Shown here piece by piece: positions 53,952 through 63,914 of a DNA stretch of 64,000 nucleotides. Below the pieces are notes generated by a model. The model saw only the letters and a list, made by a program, of their open reading frames with translations. It searched no databases and had not been told where the DNA came from. A program made the position numbers and the translations under genes. The DNA is from Nitrospirae bacterium MYbin3 (GTDB taxonomy: Bacteria > Nitrospirota > Thermodesulfovibrionia > Thermodesulfovibrionales > Dissulfurispiraceae): NCBI GenBank assembly GCA_002753335.1, contig PEAD01000005.1, forward strand, positions 62,001-126,000. The letters are read 5' to 3'. Each line of letters opens with the position of its first letter. Position 1 is the stretch's first letter.

Positions 53952-55631
53952 ATGAAATTTTCTCAAATACTTATACCCACTCTTAGGGAAGCGCCGTCAG
54001 ATGCCGAGGCAATTAGCCATAAGCTCATGCTGCGCGCCGGTTTTGTCCGCCAGTTGGCATCAGGATTATACATTTACCTTCCGCTCGGATGGAGGGTTAT
54101 AAATAAAATAAACAGGATCCTCAAAGAAGAAATGGATGCAATCGGAGCGCAGGAGCTATCTATGCCTGTCATGCATCCTGCCGAGATATGGCAGACAACC
54201 GGAAGGTGGAACGAGATAGGCGCTGAGATGTTCCGTCTGAAAGACAGAACTGACAGAGATATGTGCCTGGGCATGACACATGAAGAGATCATGACATGGC
54301 TTGCATCCAGAGAGATTCGATCCTACAGAGACCTCCCGCAGGTATGGTATCAGATACAGACAAAACTGAGGGATGAGGCAAGGCCTAAGAGCGGGATCCT
54401 TAGAACCAGAGAGTTTCAGATGAAAGACAGCTACAGTTTTGATGCAGACGAAAATGCACTGGACATAAACTATAAGGCTCATGCTGATGCATATCACAGG
54501 ATATTCTCTCGCTGCGGTCTGAAGTTTTATCAGGTCGAATCTGATACAGGAATGATGGGAGGTGCTGCTGCTCATGAATTCATGGCACCCAGTCAGGCAG
54601 GCGAAGATGACATCGTACTCTGCGATAAATGTGGATATGCAGCAAACGTAGAGGTAGCAAAGTCAAAAGCCTCAGACAACAAGCTTCAAGAATGGGAATA
54701 TGAAGAGATACATACCCCACAAAAGAGGACGGTCAAAGAGGTTTCTCATTTCCTAAAAATTGGACATGAATATTTTATCAAGAGCCTGCTTATGATAGCC
54801 GATACTAAACCGGTTCTTGTACTGCTTCGCGGAGATCAAGAACTCCATGAAAAGAAGCTTGCAAAGATTATCGGAAATTTCAGAGCTGCAAGCAAGGAGG
54901 AGATTTTATCTATACTTGGAGTGGAGGCCGGATTTATAGGTCCTGTAGGACATAAAATCAGGACACTTGCGGATTCATCGCTGATGACAGGAACTTATAT
55001 CAGCGGTGCAAACAAATCCGACTATCACACCAGGGGGATAAAAGCTGGCGTGCAGTTCAATGCGGAATGGAACGACCTACATGCAGCTAAAGAAGGCGAT
55101 CAATGCCTGAATTGCAATACCCCCCTTCGCATAGAGAAGGCTATAGAAATAGGAAATATCTTCAAACTGGGGACAAAATATTCGGTCCCATTAAAGGCCG
55201 TTTTTCTAGATAATAACGGTAATGAAAAACCTATTGTCATGGGAAGCTACGGGATAGGCCCGGCAAGAATAGCTGCCGCTGCTGTGGAACAAAACAACGA
55301 CAAAGACGGAATAATTTGGCCCAAAAGTATAGCGCCCTTTGATGTTGAAATAATTCCATTGAATGTAACAGACGAAAAAACAAAAGAAGTGACAGAAATG
55401 ATCTACAAAGGACTTGTTACCGAAAAATTGGAAGTGCTAGTGGATGACAGGAACGAAAGACCGGGCGTGAAGTTCAAAGACGCCGATTTAATAGGCATCC
55501 CTATTCAGGTCGTAATCGGAGAAAAGGGGTTAAAAGAAGGGATTGTTGAAGTAAAAGACAGAATGACTAAGCAGACAGAGAAGATAGCGGTTGAAAATGC
55601 AGTTGCAAAAATTATTTCATTTGCACCTTAA
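53952..55631 (+). CDS. proS: Prolyl-tRNA synthetase, bacterial type with editing domain
   Basis: A 559-residue ProS beginning at ATG 53952 (KFSQILIPTLREAPSDAE), which follows GGAGA; an upstream in-frame start inside recR is not supported. Motif 1 region LYIYLPLGWRVINKI, motif 2 TKLRDEARPKSGILRTREFQMKDSYSFD, INS editing domain (about 230-390), and the motif 3 region VMGSYGIGPARIAAAAVEQ followed by the anticodon-binding domain. The gene overlaps nothing but starts 22 bp after recR. Confidence 0.94.
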   Translation: MKFSQILIPTLREAPSDAEAISHKLMLRAGFVRQLASGLYIYLPLGWRVINKINRILKEEMDAIGAQELSMPVMHPAEIWQTTGRWNEIGAEMFRLKDRTDRDMCLGMTHEEIMTWLASREIRSYRDLPQVWYQIQTKLRDEARPKSGILRTREFQMKDSYSFDADENALDINYKAHADAYHRIFSRCGLKFYQVESDTGMMGGAAAHEFMAPSQAGEDDIVLCDKCGYAANVEVAKSKASDNKLQEWEYEEIHTPQKRTVKEVSHFLKIGHEYFIKSLLMIADTKPVLVLLRGDQELHEKKLAKIIGNFRAASKEEILSILGVEAGFIGPVGHKIRTLADSSLMTGTYISGANKSDYHTRGIKAGVQFNAEWNDLHAAKEGDQCLNCNTPLRIEKAIEIGNIFKLGTKYSVPLKAVFLDNNGNEKPIVMGSYGIGPARIAAAAVEQNNDKDGIIWPKSIAPFDVEIIPLNVTDEKTKEVTEMIYKGLVTEKLEVLVDDRNERPGVKFKDADLIGIPIQVVIGEKGLKEGIVEVKDRMTKQTEKIAVENAVAKIISFAP

Positions 55632-55633
55632 AA

Positions 55634-56863
55634 CTAAGAAAACTTCTTAAACGAGGCATATCTTTTTATAGACTCAAATCGTTCGCGGCTTTCTGGAGAA
55701 TTCGATGATTTCTCAAAATATTCCATAAAGAAAACCGCGATCAACGAAAAGACAAATCCTGCTGTAGCACCAAACATAACCATCTGCCTTCTTTTGGGTT
55801 TTATTCTTTCCTCAGGAGGGATCGCTTTTTCGAGTACCTGAATAAGGGCGGGTTCCCTTGACTCATCAATCTTTGCGGCTTCATATTGTTTAAACATCAA
55901 CTCATAAAGTGTCTCGCTATATTTGAGATTCCGCTTTTTCCTCATCGCCTCTGTGCCCAAAGAAGCCCTTCCGCGCGAATTTAACATCGGCTCATAATTG
56001 GCTGTTCCTTCACCCTCAAGTTTTTTCAGCTGTTCCTTCAATCCCTTTATCTCATTTTCTACCATAAGATATTCAGGATTCTGCTCTGTAGAATAAGTTT
56101 TCATCACTCTTAGCTGAACTTCTTTTGCGGTAATATGAGCCCTCATACTGCCTACTCCATCATCAGCAGAAGCTCCTTTCTCACCAGCACCACCGGCTTC
56201 CATCCCCCCGGGTTTACTCATAAAGTTTCTCATATCTTCTTCAGCACTGACAAGTGATTTTTGTGCGTCTTTTAACTGCTCTTCAAAGAAAAGCCTCTTT
56301 TTAGATGCCTCTGTTATAGCTATTCCCTTTTGATACTCCTTGAACTCCTCAACAGAAATATTAACTATATCAGCAGCCCATTTAGGGTCATTATCTTCAA
56401 CCGCGACAATAAGCATTCCGCTTTTTTTATCCTCGCTGGTCTGCAGAGTTGCAATAAGTGAATTTCTTACTTTCTCACGACTCTTTCCTTTGTGAACATC
56501 CATAAGCTTACATCTGTCAATAATCCGGTCAAGCACCGCCCTGCTCTTAAGTATAGAAAAATACAACTCTGACGGAGTTTTTGCCCCCACACCTCCGCCT
56601 ATCATCATTGCGGCGACTGCTGCACCTCCAGGCCCCATCTGACTCATAATCTGAGTAGGAGATGAACTTGACTGGGGAGGCAAGATTTTAACTTCCGCCC
56701 TGTATATTGATGGCAATAAAAAACTGATTATTGCGGTCATTACGGCAGTACTTAAAGTTATACCGACAATTAATCTCTTTCGCTTTAACAGAACTATGAT
56801 GATATCAAAGAAATTTATTTCAGACTCATCCTGCTTGACCTGTTTATTATCCAATTCCATCAC
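55634..56863 (-). CDS. Wzz-like polysaccharide chain-length/co-polymerase protein
   Basis: A 409-residue inner-membrane protein with a TM at about 32-52 (LIVGITLSTAVMTAIISFLL) and a second at about 370-388 (FGATAGFVFSLIAVFFMEYF). Between them is a periplasmic region with long coiled-coil segments (QLKDAQKSLVSAEEDMRNF; IKGLKEQLKKLEGE) and the GNVR-type segment near the end. It lacks a cytoplasmic tyrosine kinase domain. It regulates chain length or export of a polysaccharide together with the exporter encoded just upstream. Confidence 0.87.
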   Translation of the reverse strand: MMELDNKQVKQDESEINFFDIIIVLLKRKRLIVGITLSTAVMTAIISFLLPSIYRAEVKILPPQSSSSPTQIMSQMGPGGAAVAAMMIGGGVGAKTPSELYFSILKSRAVLDRIIDRCKLMDVHKGKSREKVRNSLIATLQTSEDKKSGMLIVAVEDNDPKWAADIVNISVEEFKEYQKGIAITEASKKRLFFEEQLKDAQKSLVSAEEDMRNFMSKPGGMEAGGAGEKGASADDGVGSMRAHITAKEVQLRVMKTYSTEQNPEYLMVENEIKGLKEQLKKLEGEGTANYEPMLNSRGRASLGTEAMRKKRNLKYSETLYELMFKQYEAAKIDESREPALIQVLEKAIPPEERIKPKRRQMVMFGATAGFVFSLIAVFFMEYFEKSSNSPESRERFESIKRYASFKKFS

Positions 56864-56865
56864 CT

Positions 56866-59349
56866 TTATTTCTTAAAAATTGTCCAGATTACACCAGTTG
56901 TAACGGCCATATTCATAAGTATCTGGGATACATCCCTTATATTACGCAGCCAAGCTACACTGGTAAATTTCTCGGGCACCACAATGCTATCTCCCGGATT
57001 TATCTCACGAGATTCATTTTCGAATCCTTCAAACTCCCATCTGTCCCTGCCTGAATTCCAAGACAATATGCCTCTTGATAGCCTTCTCGCACTTCCATCA
57101 GCTCTCAAGACATACGCATTGCCGTCATCCGCAAACCTGCTGTAACCTCCGCTCAAATCAATATAATCCTTATAGTCCAACTTCTCAGAATAAACAAAAC
57201 TCCCCTGAGACATTACGGCACCAACAACATTAACAACACTGCTCCTCTGCGGTATATAAAGAGTATCGTTTTCTTCAAGTTCAAAATCATGCTCGCTGCC
57301 CTTCAAAAGCCTTAAATGAGCAAGCTTAATAGACATTCTGCCCGAAGCTTTCAACTTTCGTAACGATTCTATAAACTTCTGCTTTTGTTCCGCTTCGGCC
57401 CTTTTTGCCTGGATCTCCTCTGCAGAAACTGCCGTTGATATTTCTGATGCACCGCCAACTGTCAATTCCCTTTCGATCCTCATAGCCATCTCGTCAAGAC
57501 CCTTCTGCTGGAGCTCCCTCACGCTCTGGCGCAAAAATACAGCGCCTTTAAGATATGCATCAGTTGTGTATCCACCCGCTCTTTCAAGAAGAGACGTCAA
57601 CTTCTCCCCCTTCTTCACAACATAAGTCCCTGGAAACTTAACTTCGCCCGAAATAGAAACTTTTCTCTGCATCTGCCAATCAGGAGTTGTGCGGATAAAT
57701 AAATAATCGTTTTCGGTAAGTTTGCGATTATGCGCTGGGTCTCCTGCAAGCGCTTTTTCGATATTCACGATAAATTTTTCTGGAGTTGTCCCTTTATCTG
57801 TAATCGCAACTCTGGATAGTTCAGCCTCTTTGGGATAGGCATAATACTTCAGTCCTCCAGCCATGTTAACAAGGTCTCGAACCGTCATATCCTTCTTTAA
57901 GCCATATTCACCTACCCTCTGCACAGCTCCGAAAATCTTTACTGTCCTCTTATCCTGAACAACAGGATAAACCTTTACCACATCACCTGACTGCACCTTG
58001 ATCCCTTTTGCCTCATCAAGAGATGATTCCATGACAGTCTGACGAGAGTTGTCAATAATTCTTTCGATCTGCACACTACCCTTAGAGGCAACATCACTAA
58101 GGCCACCGGCAAGATCTATCAACTGCGCAATAGTAGTTTCTTCCTTCAGTTCGTATACAGCAGGATTATTCACACTGCCTGCCATGCCAACAAGAGGGCC
58201 TGAAGGAGGAATGAAGATCACATCCTCAGGCATAAGTTTTATATCCTTGGATTTATCACCTCGTATAAGAAAATCATACATGTCAAAACTCACCACAGTC
58301 TTGCCATTACGTTTTAGCTGAATGTCCCTCATACTTCCTGTCTTGGCCGGTCCGAAGGCCTGAAATATAGCATTTACTAAGGTTGAAAGAGATGAGACAG
58401 TATATGCACCAGGCCTGTTAGCGCTGCCGGTTACATATATCTTTATTGTCCTCAGATTCCCCATGCTGACATTCATCTGGAAATTTGTAAAATATTTCGA
58501 AAACTCTTTGTGCAAGACATCCTTCAGTTCCTTAAAATTGAGTCCTGCAACACCTATAGTTCCTATTTTGGCAAACGTAATTTTACCGTCCCTTTCAACT
58601 GTGACGGTCTGCTCCCCTTCGATCATACCCCAGAGACTTATTTTTATTTCATCACCGGGACCAATAACATAATCCGGTCCGACAGGTGCATTGTATGAAG
58701 ATTTCAACGCAAATGAAGGGCGAGTGAACATATCATATCCGAACTGCTTAATCTCGCGGGAAACATCAAACGGAGTCTTTATGCCTACAAGCTTGAAGGC
58801 AGCAGCAATCCTGTCCCTTGAGCCTATAAAATATCCGGCATCTATTAATATTGCAGCCTCTTTAGATATTTCGAAGCCTGTAATTTGTGTCTTCAAATCC
58901 TCTTTGTTAATATCACCTGACTTTAATTTGTCCAATTGTTCAGCTTTGGTATCAAGCTTCTTTGTGACCTTCATGATTCTTACGGGAACAGAAATGTATT
59001 CTGCAGGCAGGCTTTTAGTGGAATATTGAAATGAAATGTCATCAAACTTTTTAAGAACATCAAACTGAAACTCATCTATTTCTATGGGTTTGTCTGATAT
59101 AAAGGCTTCAAACTCTGATTGTTTATCTTGCATGAAATCAGGCATAGTAATTTCATCTTTAGAAGGCATTTGAGGCATCATAACAGGCGCTTGCGGCATA
59201 AGGATAACGCCTCCTCCGCCTTGATTGCCAGATTGAAATGCAGGACCAAATGGCGACATCTGGTTTTGTACAGCAAAAACAACATCAGCAAAAATAAGCT
59301 GTATGCTGATTACCAGAACCAGCATAATATTAGAAAACAGTTTAATCAT
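56866..59349 (-). CDS. Polysaccharide export protein (Wza-like) with multiple SLBB domains
   Basis: An 827-residue outer-membrane/periplasmic protein. N-terminal hydrophobic signal (SNIMLVLVISIQLIFADVVFA), then the polysaccharide export domain with SYNAPVGPDYVIGPGDEIKISLWG (about residues 222-245), followed by about five or six SLBB-type repeats (for example VYVTGSANRPGAYTVSSLSTL-like; PVVQDKRTVKIFGAVQRVGEYG; VNVVGAVMSQGSFVYSEKLD) and a C-terminal membrane helix (ILMNMAVTTGVIWTIF). Longer than Wza (379 residues) because of the extra SLBB repeats. No lipobox is seen. Confidence 0.88.
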   Translation of the reverse strand: MIKLFSNIMLVLVISIQLIFADVVFAVQNQMSPFGPAFQSGNQGGGGVILMPQAPVMMPQMPSKDEITMPDFMQDKQSEFEAFISDKPIEIDEFQFDVLKKFDDISFQYSTKSLPAEYISVPVRIMKVTKKLDTKAEQLDKLKSGDINKEDLKTQITGFEISKEAAILIDAGYFIGSRDRIAAAFKLVGIKTPFDVSREIKQFGYDMFTRPSFALKSSYNAPVGPDYVIGPGDEIKISLWGMIEGEQTVTVERDGKITFAKIGTIGVAGLNFKELKDVLHKEFSKYFTNFQMNVSMGNLRTIKIYVTGSANRPGAYTVSSLSTLVNAIFQAFGPAKTGSMRDIQLKRNGKTVVSFDMYDFLIRGDKSKDIKLMPEDVIFIPPSGPLVGMAGSVNNPAVYELKEETTIAQLIDLAGGLSDVASKGSVQIERIIDNSRQTVMESSLDEAKGIKVQSGDVVKVYPVVQDKRTVKIFGAVQRVGEYGLKKDMTVRDLVNMAGGLKYYAYPKEAELSRVAITDKGTTPEKFIVNIEKALAGDPAHNRKLTENDYLFIRTTPDWQMQRKVSISGEVKFPGTYVVKKGEKLTSLLERAGGYTTDAYLKGAVFLRQSVRELQQKGLDEMAMRIERELTVGGASEISTAVSAEEIQAKRAEAEQKQKFIESLRKLKASGRMSIKLAHLRLLKGSEHDFELEENDTLYIPQRSSVVNVVGAVMSQGSFVYSEKLDYKDYIDLSGGYSRFADDGNAYVLRADGSARRLSRGILSWNSGRDRWEFEGFENESREINPGDSIVVPEKFTSVAWLRNIRDVSQILMNMAVTTGVIWTIFKK

Positions 59350-59428
59350 CTAAAAGTGCCCCCTTTAATAACAACTTAACTTTAAATTATATACGTTTCA
59401 TTGAACTTATTACAAAAACTTATGAAAT

Positions 59429-60445
59429 TCAAAAAACCTTTGCACCGAACCTTACAATATGCCTGTATATAAAAATATACATTGCGGCATATAAAAGAAT
59501 CAGTATAGCTAACGCATATGTATTAGTTTTGAGCAAAAAAGCAACTATGTTTACAGCAAACACGCAAGGCAAGATATAAACAGAGGTTCGCGGATTGCTT
59601 TTGGTCAATCTCATATATATTAAACTATGAAGATGTATTCTGTCGGCTCTCAATGGAGAATGACTTCTCTTAATCTTTCTTCTGTATATAGAAAAAAGGA
59701 CCTCAAATATAGGGTATATTAAAACAGCAACAGGGAAAAGAGGTGACACCTGTGGAATTCGATTAATAATAAGGATCGAAATTGCCACAAGTATAAAACC
59801 TATATAGTAAGCCCCACCATCACCCAAAAATATCCGGCCCTTAGGAAAATTCAGCACAAAAAAACCTGCAATAGCAGCTGCAGAAAAAACAGATACATTA
59901 AAAAGAAAATAATTCTCATAAACTAATGCCACCAAAATAAAAAATATGAGGGCAATTATCGAGACTCCTGAAGCAAGTCCATTGAAGCCGTCTATAATAT
60001 TAATCGCATTTGTAACACCCGTAATTGCAAAAATACTGAAAGGTACAGCGGCCCACAAAGGCAGTCGAAACAAACCGGTATCGTAAATAATAGTGTCAAG
60101 CAAAATAATCGAGAGCACCGCACCGAGCGCCATTATAAAAAGCCTAAACTTAGGTGTAATGTTTGCTCTCATATCTTCATAAAGGCCTGCAAAAAAAGCG
60201 GGCGATGCCGCTGCCAGAATACACAACCCGTCAATACCAGCAAAACTCAAGCTTATTGCAGAAGATATGAATATACCTATCCCCCCTGCCCTTGATGTAG
60301 GAATATCATGAAATCTTTGTGGCTTATCATCCTTTGAGCAATCTATACAAAACTCTGTATGCTTGGAAAGCCTTAATACGAGGAGTTGAATAGCCCCCGA
60401 CAACAAAAAAGGAAATACGAACATGATTAGGAAATTTATCGCCAT
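59429..60445 (-). CDS. Undecaprenyl-phosphate sugar-phosphotransferase (WecA/MraY family, GT4)
   Basis: A 338-residue integral membrane protein with about ten TM segments. Motifs: RFHDIPTSRAGGIGIFI (cytosolic loop), GVTNAINIIDGFNGLASG (metal-binding Asp), FLGDGGAYYIGF and HLHSLIYMRL. The enzyme starts polysaccharide synthesis by moving a sugar-1-phosphate from UDP-sugar to the lipid carrier. Its place next to the Wza/Wzz genes supports an exopolysaccharide or O-antigen role. Confidence 0.87.
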   Translation of the reverse strand: MAINFLIMFVFPFLLSGAIQLLVLRLSKHTEFCIDCSKDDKPQRFHDIPTSRAGGIGIFISSAISLSFAGIDGLCILAAASPAFFAGLYEDMRANITPKFRLFIMALGAVLSIILLDTIIYDTGLFRLPLWAAVPFSIFAITGVTNAINIIDGFNGLASGVSIIALIFFILVALVYENYFLFNVSVFSAAAIAGFFVLNFPKGRIFLGDGGAYYIGFILVAISILIINRIPQVSPLFPVAVLIYPIFEVLFSIYRRKIKRSHSPLRADRIHLHSLIYMRLTKSNPRTSVYILPCVFAVNIVAFLLKTNTYALAILILLYAAMYIFIYRHIVRFGAKVF

Positions 60446-60465
60446 AGAATATTTAAGAATTTCGA

Positions 60466-61782
60466 TTAAAGCCTCCAGTATAAAAACCCAGCATCTTCAG
60501 CTTGCTTAGGATCATAAAATGATTTTATATCGATCAAAACAGCAGGAGAACCATTGGATAGGGATTTTAGTTTTGCAAAATCCAAACTTTCAATAAATGG
60601 CTTATGTTTAACACCAAGAACAATCGCATCGTAAGGACTGAAAGCATCCATAGTTTGAATCAAATTAATGCCATATTCACTTCGAACCTCATCCTCATAC
60701 GCAAAAGGATCGTAAACATGCACACTAATACCGTACTCTCTGAGTTCATGAACCACATTTATCAGCTTGGTGTTTCTAATATCCGATATATTTTCTTTAA
60801 ACGTCAATCCAAGCAGCAAAATTTTGCTTCCTTTAACCGGCTTACCAGCTTCGATAATTTTTTTTACGGTATGCTCAGCAACAAACTTCCCCATATTGTC
60901 ATTGATTCTTCTTCCTGCAAGAATAACCTGTGGATGGTAGCCCAAGCCTTCAGCCTTAAAGGTAAGATAGTATGGGTCAACCCCTATACAATGTCCCCCA
61001 ACAAGCCCAGGCTCAAACCTCAAGAAATTCCATTTTGTTGCTGCAGCATCAAGAACGTCTTTAGTATCAATACCCATCTTGTTAAAAATCACTGCTAACT
61101 CGTTCATTAAAGCTATGTTCAAATCCCTCTGAGTGTTCTCTATTACCTTAGCAGCTTCAGCAGTCTTAATGTTAGGAGCTTTATGCACCCCCGCAGTTAT
61201 AACAGCTCCATAAAGCTGAGCTATAAAATCTGTTATCTCTGGAGTATCTCCAGAAACAACCTTTTTGATCTTGTCAATCGTATGCTCTTTATCACCAGGA
61301 TTGACTCTTTCCGGAGAGTATCCAACATTAAAATCCTTTTTCCACTTGAGACCGCTTTCTTTCTCTAGTATAGGTATGCATTCCTCTTCCGTAAGTCCAG
61401 GATAGACTGTGGACTCAAAAATAACAACAGACCCCTTTCTTATATTTCTGCCTACCTTTGTTGTAGCTGAACGCATAGGTCTGAGATCAGGTGTTTTGTG
61501 TTCATCTATGGGCGTGGGAACAGTTACTACAATAACGGAAGCCTCCGCAATAAGCGAAGCGTCGTCAGTAAAACCAATGCTTGACTGCAAAAGCTCATCC
61601 TTAGTTATCTCTCTTGTTCTGTCAAAGCCTTTTTTAAGCTCTTCTATACGCTCACTATTTATATCAAATCCTGTCACAGCAAATTTACTATTAAATAAAA
61701 CAGCCAGCGGCAACCCAACATAACCCAATCCTACAACACATATTCTTTTCTCTTTGTTTATAACATCTTCAATTATCAGCAA
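60466..61782 (-). CDS. UDP-N-acetyl-hexosamine dehydrogenase (nucleotide sugar dehydrogenase)
   Basis: A 438-residue NAD-dependent four-electron oxidoreductase. Rossmann start ICVVGLGYVGLPLAVLF, VIVVTVPTPIDEHKTPDL, GYSPERVNPGDKEHTI (UDP-sugar site), TAEAAKVIENTQRDLNIALMNELA and the catalytic Cys in GLVGGHCIGVDPYYL. Fits the WbpO/TviB class that oxidises UDP-GalNAc or UDP-GlcNAc to the uronic acid for surface polysaccharides. Directly upstream of the initiating transferase gene. Confidence 0.9.
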   Translation of the reverse strand: MLIIEDVINKEKRICVVGLGYVGLPLAVLFNSKFAVTGFDINSERIEELKKGFDRTREITKDELLQSSIGFTDDASLIAEASVIVVTVPTPIDEHKTPDLRPMRSATTKVGRNIRKGSVVIFESTVYPGLTEEECIPILEKESGLKWKKDFNVGYSPERVNPGDKEHTIDKIKKVVSGDTPEITDFIAQLYGAVITAGVHKAPNIKTAEAAKVIENTQRDLNIALMNELAVIFNKMGIDTKDVLDAAATKWNFLRFEPGLVGGHCIGVDPYYLTFKAEGLGYHPQVILAGRRINDNMGKFVAEHTVKKIIEAGKPVKGSKILLLGLTFKENISDIRNTKLINVVHELREYGISVHVYDPFAYEDEVRSEYGINLIQTMDAFSPYDAIVLGVKHKPFIESLDFAKLKSLSNGSPAVLIDIKSFYDPKQAEDAGFLYWRL

Positions 61783-61793
61783 AATCTTCTCCT

Positions 61794-62192
61794 TTAAATA
61801 ACAGATTTAAAACCTTGATCTTTAAAATGCTTATCAACAGTAAAAACATTCCTTAATGCAAGCTTTCTCATAGTCTCAAAGCTCACGCAATCAACAAGGC
61901 TAAGTTTTTTTCTACCTGTGGCGAGTAAAGCGCTTACTCCCATCTTATGGCTGATTTCATCAACCCACTCAACATGTATAAGCGGCAATATATCTTCTTG
62001 AAAAGCTCTAACTGCGGCCATGCCAAGGCGACTCTGCACAAGTGCAAACGTTTCAACCAAAATATAATTATTGGTTATAAGATTAGTTCTGTCTGATATC
62101 ATTTTTATCCATACTTCTTTCGCCCTTACATGCATATCGTCATCAGCATTAAGCACAGCGATAAACCCGGAAGTATCGATAAATATATTCAT
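61794..62192 (-). CDS. vapC: PIN-domain toxin (VapC-like)
   Basis: A 132-residue PIN-domain ribonuclease-like protein. Catalytic acidic residues visible: D in IDTSGFIAVL (residue about 6), E in YILVETFAL (about 48), and D in KLSLVDCVSFETMR and VDKHFKD (about 101 and 120). Overlaps the antitoxin gene by 4 bp (ATGA), as in vapBC pairs. Cleaves RNA when released from its antitoxin (family knowledge). Confidence 0.87.
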   Translation of the reverse strand: MNIFIDTSGFIAVLNADDDMHVRAKEVWIKMISDRTNLITNNYILVETFALVQSRLGMAAVRAFQEDILPLIHVEWVDEISHKMGVSALLATGRKKLSLVDCVSFETMRKLALRNVFTVDKHFKDQGFKSVI

Positions 62193-62437
62193 TGACCAAA
62201 TGCTTCTGAAAGATGCTTATCATGCTTTTCAGAGAGGTCTTTAATACCGGACCTAAAACGTCCAGCTGTAGCTATTGCCCTTTTCATCCTCTCATCCATA
62301 TCAACAATATTCTCAGATTTTACTGTAATATTTATAGACTGCCTGATTAGTTCAGCCATAGATATATGACGAAGAGATGCAACTTTTTTTAACTGGGCTG
62401 CCTGTCCTTCCGTTAGTTGTATCTGGGTTCTAATCAT
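62189..62437 (-). CDS. vapB: Ribbon-helix-helix antitoxin (VapB-like)
   Basis: An 82-residue protein: RHH DNA-binding motif (MIRTQIQLTEGQAAQLKKVASLRHISMAELIRQSI) and a C-terminal extension (ERMKRAIATAGRFRSGIKDL) expected to wrap the toxin active site. Upstream of vapC with 4-bp overlap. Likely autorepresses its own promoter. Confidence 0.83.
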   Translation of the reverse strand: MIRTQIQLTEGQAAQLKKVASLRHISMAELIRQSINITVKSENIVDMDERMKRAIATAGRFRSGIKDLSEKHDKHLSEAFGQ

Positions 62438-62518
62438 AGATACCTCCAGTGATTACATATATGATTAAATGATAACACTATTTCTAAGGATAAGTAAAAA
62501 TTTCAGAACTCAAGTTTA

Positions 62519-63643
62519 TCAAACATTACACACTTTCCCTACAACATCTAAGTATTTACCAATAACAATCCTCTCATCAAACTCCCTCAAAACTTTTTCT
62601 CTTCCCATTTTCCCCATTACTTTTCTTTTTTCTGGCCCCACTTCTATAATTCTAATCATAGCCTCAGCAAGGGACTTCGAATCCTTAATGGGGATTAAAA
62701 AACCGTTAATTTCGTGTTCACATACTTGGCGACAGCCTGGGGTATCGGTAGTAATTATTGGCTTTTCCATCGACATGGCCTCAAGGAGTGATTTAGGGGC
62801 TCCTTCCCTGTATGAAGGAAGAACAATAACATCAACCTGCTTTATAATCTCCTTAACATTATCGGTCTCACCTAAATATTTCAGAACTCCATCATCTTCC
62901 CAGCGCTCCACCGTGCTACTGGGAATAGCTTCAGGATTAGGCACATCCATAAAACCCAAAATCTGAAACTCTACATTATTGTATTTTGATTTGACAATTT
63001 GCGCAGCTTCGGCATATTCCCCAATGCCTTTGTCCCATAACAGTCTTGCCATAAGCAAAAATATTATACGCCCATCCCCCCTGTTGCTAAAATCAGGCGA
63101 AAAAAAAATTGTATCAATACCGGAACCCGGAATCATTTCAGCTAGAGCTTCATTTACAATGCCTTTCCCTACAAAATAATTCAGATCATCATTGTTCTGG
63201 AAGAATATCTTTTTTGACCCACTGAGAGAGAATTTATATAGAAACTCGGCGAATCTTGTCATCAAGTTATCTTTTATAAAAAGAAAACCTAGACCTGAAA
63301 TATTGTTGACAATTGGAATGCTCAAAAAATAAGCCACAATGGAGCAATAAATATTTGGCTTTATGGTATAAGCCAAAACAACATTAGGTTTTTCTGATCT
63401 CAATATCATGTAGAATTCCCAAATAAGCTTAAGGTCTTTTATTATGTTGGTTCCTTTATTGTCTATGAAAATTTCACGATATGCTATTCCATCTTTCCAG
63501 AGCATATCAGAATAGCAATCCCTCGGGGCAAGAGCTAAAACATCGTACCCTTCCTTTTGTAAAGCTCTGATAAGCCGCATCCTGAAGTTGTAAATATTCC
63601 AAGCGGTATTGGAGACTATTATTATTTTATTTTTTTTAAGCAT
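62519..63643 (-). CDS. Glycosyltransferase family 4 protein
   Basis: A 374-residue GT-B fold enzyme. N-terminal half: IIIVSNTAWNIYNFRMRLIRALQKEGYDVLALAPRD and LAYTIKPNIYCSIVAYFL; C-terminal nucleotide-binding half: ARLLWDKGIGEYAEAAQIVK, VIVLPSYREGAPKSLLEAMSMEKPIITTDTPGC (E-x7-E) and VCEHEINGFLIPIKD. Adds a sugar to the growing polysaccharide unit. First gene of the visible minus-strand polysaccharide locus; the toxin-antitoxin pair is inserted downstream of it. Confidence 0.88.
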   Translation of the reverse strand: MLKKNKIIIVSNTAWNIYNFRMRLIRALQKEGYDVLALAPRDCYSDMLWKDGIAYREIFIDNKGTNIIKDLKLIWEFYMILRSEKPNVVLAYTIKPNIYCSIVAYFLSIPIVNNISGLGFLFIKDNLMTRFAEFLYKFSLSGSKKIFFQNNDDLNYFVGKGIVNEALAEMIPGSGIDTIFFSPDFSNRGDGRIIFLLMARLLWDKGIGEYAEAAQIVKSKYNNVEFQILGFMDVPNPEAIPSSTVERWEDDGVLKYLGETDNVKEIIKQVDVIVLPSYREGAPKSLLEAMSMEKPIITTDTPGCRQVCEHEINGFLIPIKDSKSLAEAMIRIIEVGPEKRKVMGKMGREKVLREFDERIVIGKYLDVVGKVCNV

Positions 63644-63675
63644 GTACGCAGATCTGATATGAAGGATACCAGAGG

Positions 63676-63914
63676 TGTCCGGCTTTGTTTGGACAGTTTG
63701 AACCGATTTTTAAGTGGCAAACTGCTCTGCCTTATGCCGCTACCTCTATCTTCGGTAGTGTAATCCAGTAAACCTCATTTGGCGTTCTGCCGTCAAGTCC
63801 TTGATGCCGACGCCGACTGTTGTAAAACTCAAAATAAGTTGCAAGCCCACTTCTGGCCTCTACTATAGAAACATAAGCCTTTAGATAAATATCTTCGTAC
63901 TTCCACAGAAGTGG
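63676..63914 (-). mobile_element. IS3-family insertion sequence remnant (copy A), right-hand transposase end
   Basis: Starts at a TGTCC end (63676) with GGCTTTGTTTGGACAG and runs leftward-coded transposase to 63914, where copy B begins. The similarity of its end sequence to the second copy (TGGTCGGGTTTGTCTGTACAG) indicates related elements. Only the 3' end is present. Confidence 0.75.
63732..63911 (-). pseudogene. IS3-family transposase C-terminal fragment (copy A)
   Basis: Read on the minus strand: LLWKYEDIYLKAYVSIVEAR, SGLATYFEFYNSRRRHQGL, DGRTPNEVYWITLPKIEVAA then TAA at 63732-63734. This is the last quarter of the rve integrase domain of IS3-group transposases (FYN-x-R-x-HQ-x-L-x-G-x-TP-x-EVYW). 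The upstream part is missing at copy B. Confidence 0.88.
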
